Assembly (NCBI GenBank): GCA_016938735.1
Contig: JAFGUB010000009.1
Coordinates: 62,001-126,000, forward strand
Length of the DNA stretch: 64,000 nucleotides
Direction of reading: 5' to 3'
Source of the DNA: Campylobacterales bacterium
GTDB taxonomy: Bacteria; Campylobacterota; Campylobacteria; Campylobacterales; Sulfurimonadaceae
The notes under the pieces are model-generated. The model made no database searches and was not told the DNA's origin. It saw only the letters and a list, made by a program, of their open reading frames with translations. Below are positions 63,533 to 64,000 of this stretch, one piece after another (position 1 is the first letter of the stretch; each line of letters begins with the position of its first letter). The translations under genes were made by a program, and so were the position numbers.

Positions 63533-63890
63533 ACCGCGCTACACTCTCTTTAAAAATACCACCTATGCCCTAAACGGCCTGATCGAGGTGGCCAAACACG
63601 AAAACTCCTTCAAACTGCAACTGGTACTGTTCGCAGTGATGAGTGTGGTGGCGTGGTATCTGCCCATCGACTTTGCTTACGCCGCGATTTTGTGGATTTC
63701 GCTTTTTATCCCCATCATGGCTGAGATTGCTAACTCTGCGGTGGAGCGCGTCGTGGACCTGGTAACGATGGAGCATCATGAGCTTGCCAAACGCGCCAAA
63801 GACGCGGGCGCGGCGCTGGTCTTTGTCTCTTTGCTTTTTACTGCTGCGATCTGGTTGTGCGTGCTCATTGTGGCGTTTGGGTTTTTGTAG
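63519..63890 (+). CDS. dgkA: Diacylglycerol kinase (prokaryotic type)
   Basis: 123-residue inner-membrane kinase that phosphorylates diacylglycerol for phospholipid recycling. The family layout is clear: an N-terminal amphipathic helix (YTLFKNTTYALNGLIEVAKHENSFKL), three membrane helices, and the signature IMAEIANSAVERVVDLV. The ATG at 63519 is chosen because AAGGA precedes it. It overlaps the acyltransferase gene by 14 bases, which joins two lipid-recycling steps in one operon. Confidence 0.95.
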   Translation: MALNKPRYTLFKNTTYALNGLIEVAKHENSFKLQLVLFAVMSVVAWYLPIDFAYAAILWISLFIPIMAEIANSAVERVVDLVTMEHHELAKRAKDAGAALVFVSLLFTAAIWLCVLIVAFGFL

Positions 63891-63947
63891 GCCGAAGGCC
63901 GTTTGGGCCAAACGTTAACGAGAGATGCGTATTGTAAAAAATTGCCG

Positions 63948-63953
63948 TATAAT
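63948..63953 (+). promoter_or_regulatory. -10 box (TATAAT) near the right edge
   Basis: CGTATAATGC on the plus strand after dgkA, probably for a gene starting beyond 64000. The only open reading frame visible before the edge is seven codons (63977-64000), which is not supported as a gene. Confidence 0.5.
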
Positions 63954-64000
63954 GCGCTATCTATTTATCCGCGCTTATGCCCTGCGTTTGCGAGCTGTGA

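Noticed and set aside
63900-63914. Near-perfect inverted repeat CGTTTGG-G-CCAAACG after dgkA
   Set aside because: Lacks a loop of workable size and a T-run; could be a weak terminator or an operator but there is nothing more to support it.
63977-64000. Seven-codon reading frame (Met-Pro-Cys-Val-Cys-Glu-Leu) after the TATAAT box at the right edge
   Set aside because: Too short and without a clear ribosome-binding site; the real downstream gene is probably outside the window.

Overview
The window looks like chromosomal DNA of a free-living Campylobacterota bacterium (Sulfurimonas, Sulfuricurvum or Sulfurovum type; genus not determinable by eye). Two gene orders support this. One runs DUF2018, small secreted protein, polyprenyl synthase, hemA, proS, then hemC. 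The other runs HIT (opposite strand), pheS, pheT, aroA, ispH, rpsA, a small membrane protein, serA. Both match orders I recall from Helicobacter pylori (about HP0242-HP0237 and HP0404-HP0397). Genes are tightly packed, with many ATGA overlaps and -10 boxes reading TACAAT or TATAAT. I saw no rRNA, tRNA, CRISPR, insertion sequence or phage gene.

Layout. 1-6.7 kb: 5' part of ftsA, a PpiD-like chaperone, bioA, a degenerate aldolase-fold protein, rsmH, an FtsL-like protein and a secreted protein with a GTTTG repeat in its signal peptide. 6.8-9.9 kb: a solitary RND pump. 9.9-19.4 kb: isoprenoid, tetrapyrrole and tRNA-synthetase genes, then a small cytochrome c, argH, osmC and a HIT protein. 19.5-28.8 kb: the pheST-aroA-ispH-rpsA-serA block.

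28.8-50.5 kb is the accessory core. It encodes two putative exopolysaccharide synthases with PilZ (c-di-GMP) domains. The first is a ten-gene minus-strand operon: SPOR protein, BcsA, BcsB carrying a LamG-like insert, GH8 cellulase, a BcsC-like TPR/barrel porin, two FlgO-like proteins, an SH3-like protein, a DUF1566 lipoprotein and a Big2 (Ig-like) lipoprotein. The second pairs an Alg44-like PilZ+HlyD protein with an Alg8-like glycosyltransferase fused to a pectate-lyase-type beta-helix; a facing gene encodes a SPOR+TolC-like outer-membrane protein. I infer that the second set is a synthase/modifier/tripartite-exporter for an unidentified polymer.

50.6-56.2 kb: TolC, adaptor and an RND pump split into two overlapping genes. 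56.3-63.9 kb: efp, a DJ-1 family gene, a YbaY-like gene, a pseudouridine synthase, a CowN-like gene (hinting at nitrogen fixation), a CZB-GGDEF diguanylate cyclase, an Aer-like PAS protein, DUF695-RraB, an MFS-acyltransferase fusion and dgkA.

The strongest signal not explained by genes is the 10-bp palindrome TTACATGTAA. I count 18 perfect copies, against about 0.06 expected by chance, plus roughly 20 near copies almost all keeping TACATGTA. They lie inside unrelated genes, in gene gaps, and over start codons or ribosome-binding sites. They are absent from rpsA-serA and from both RND pump loci. This resembles a highly iterated palindrome comparable to HIP1 of cyanobacteria or a DNA-uptake or methylation tag; I know of no description of it in this phylum. 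All counts were made by eye.
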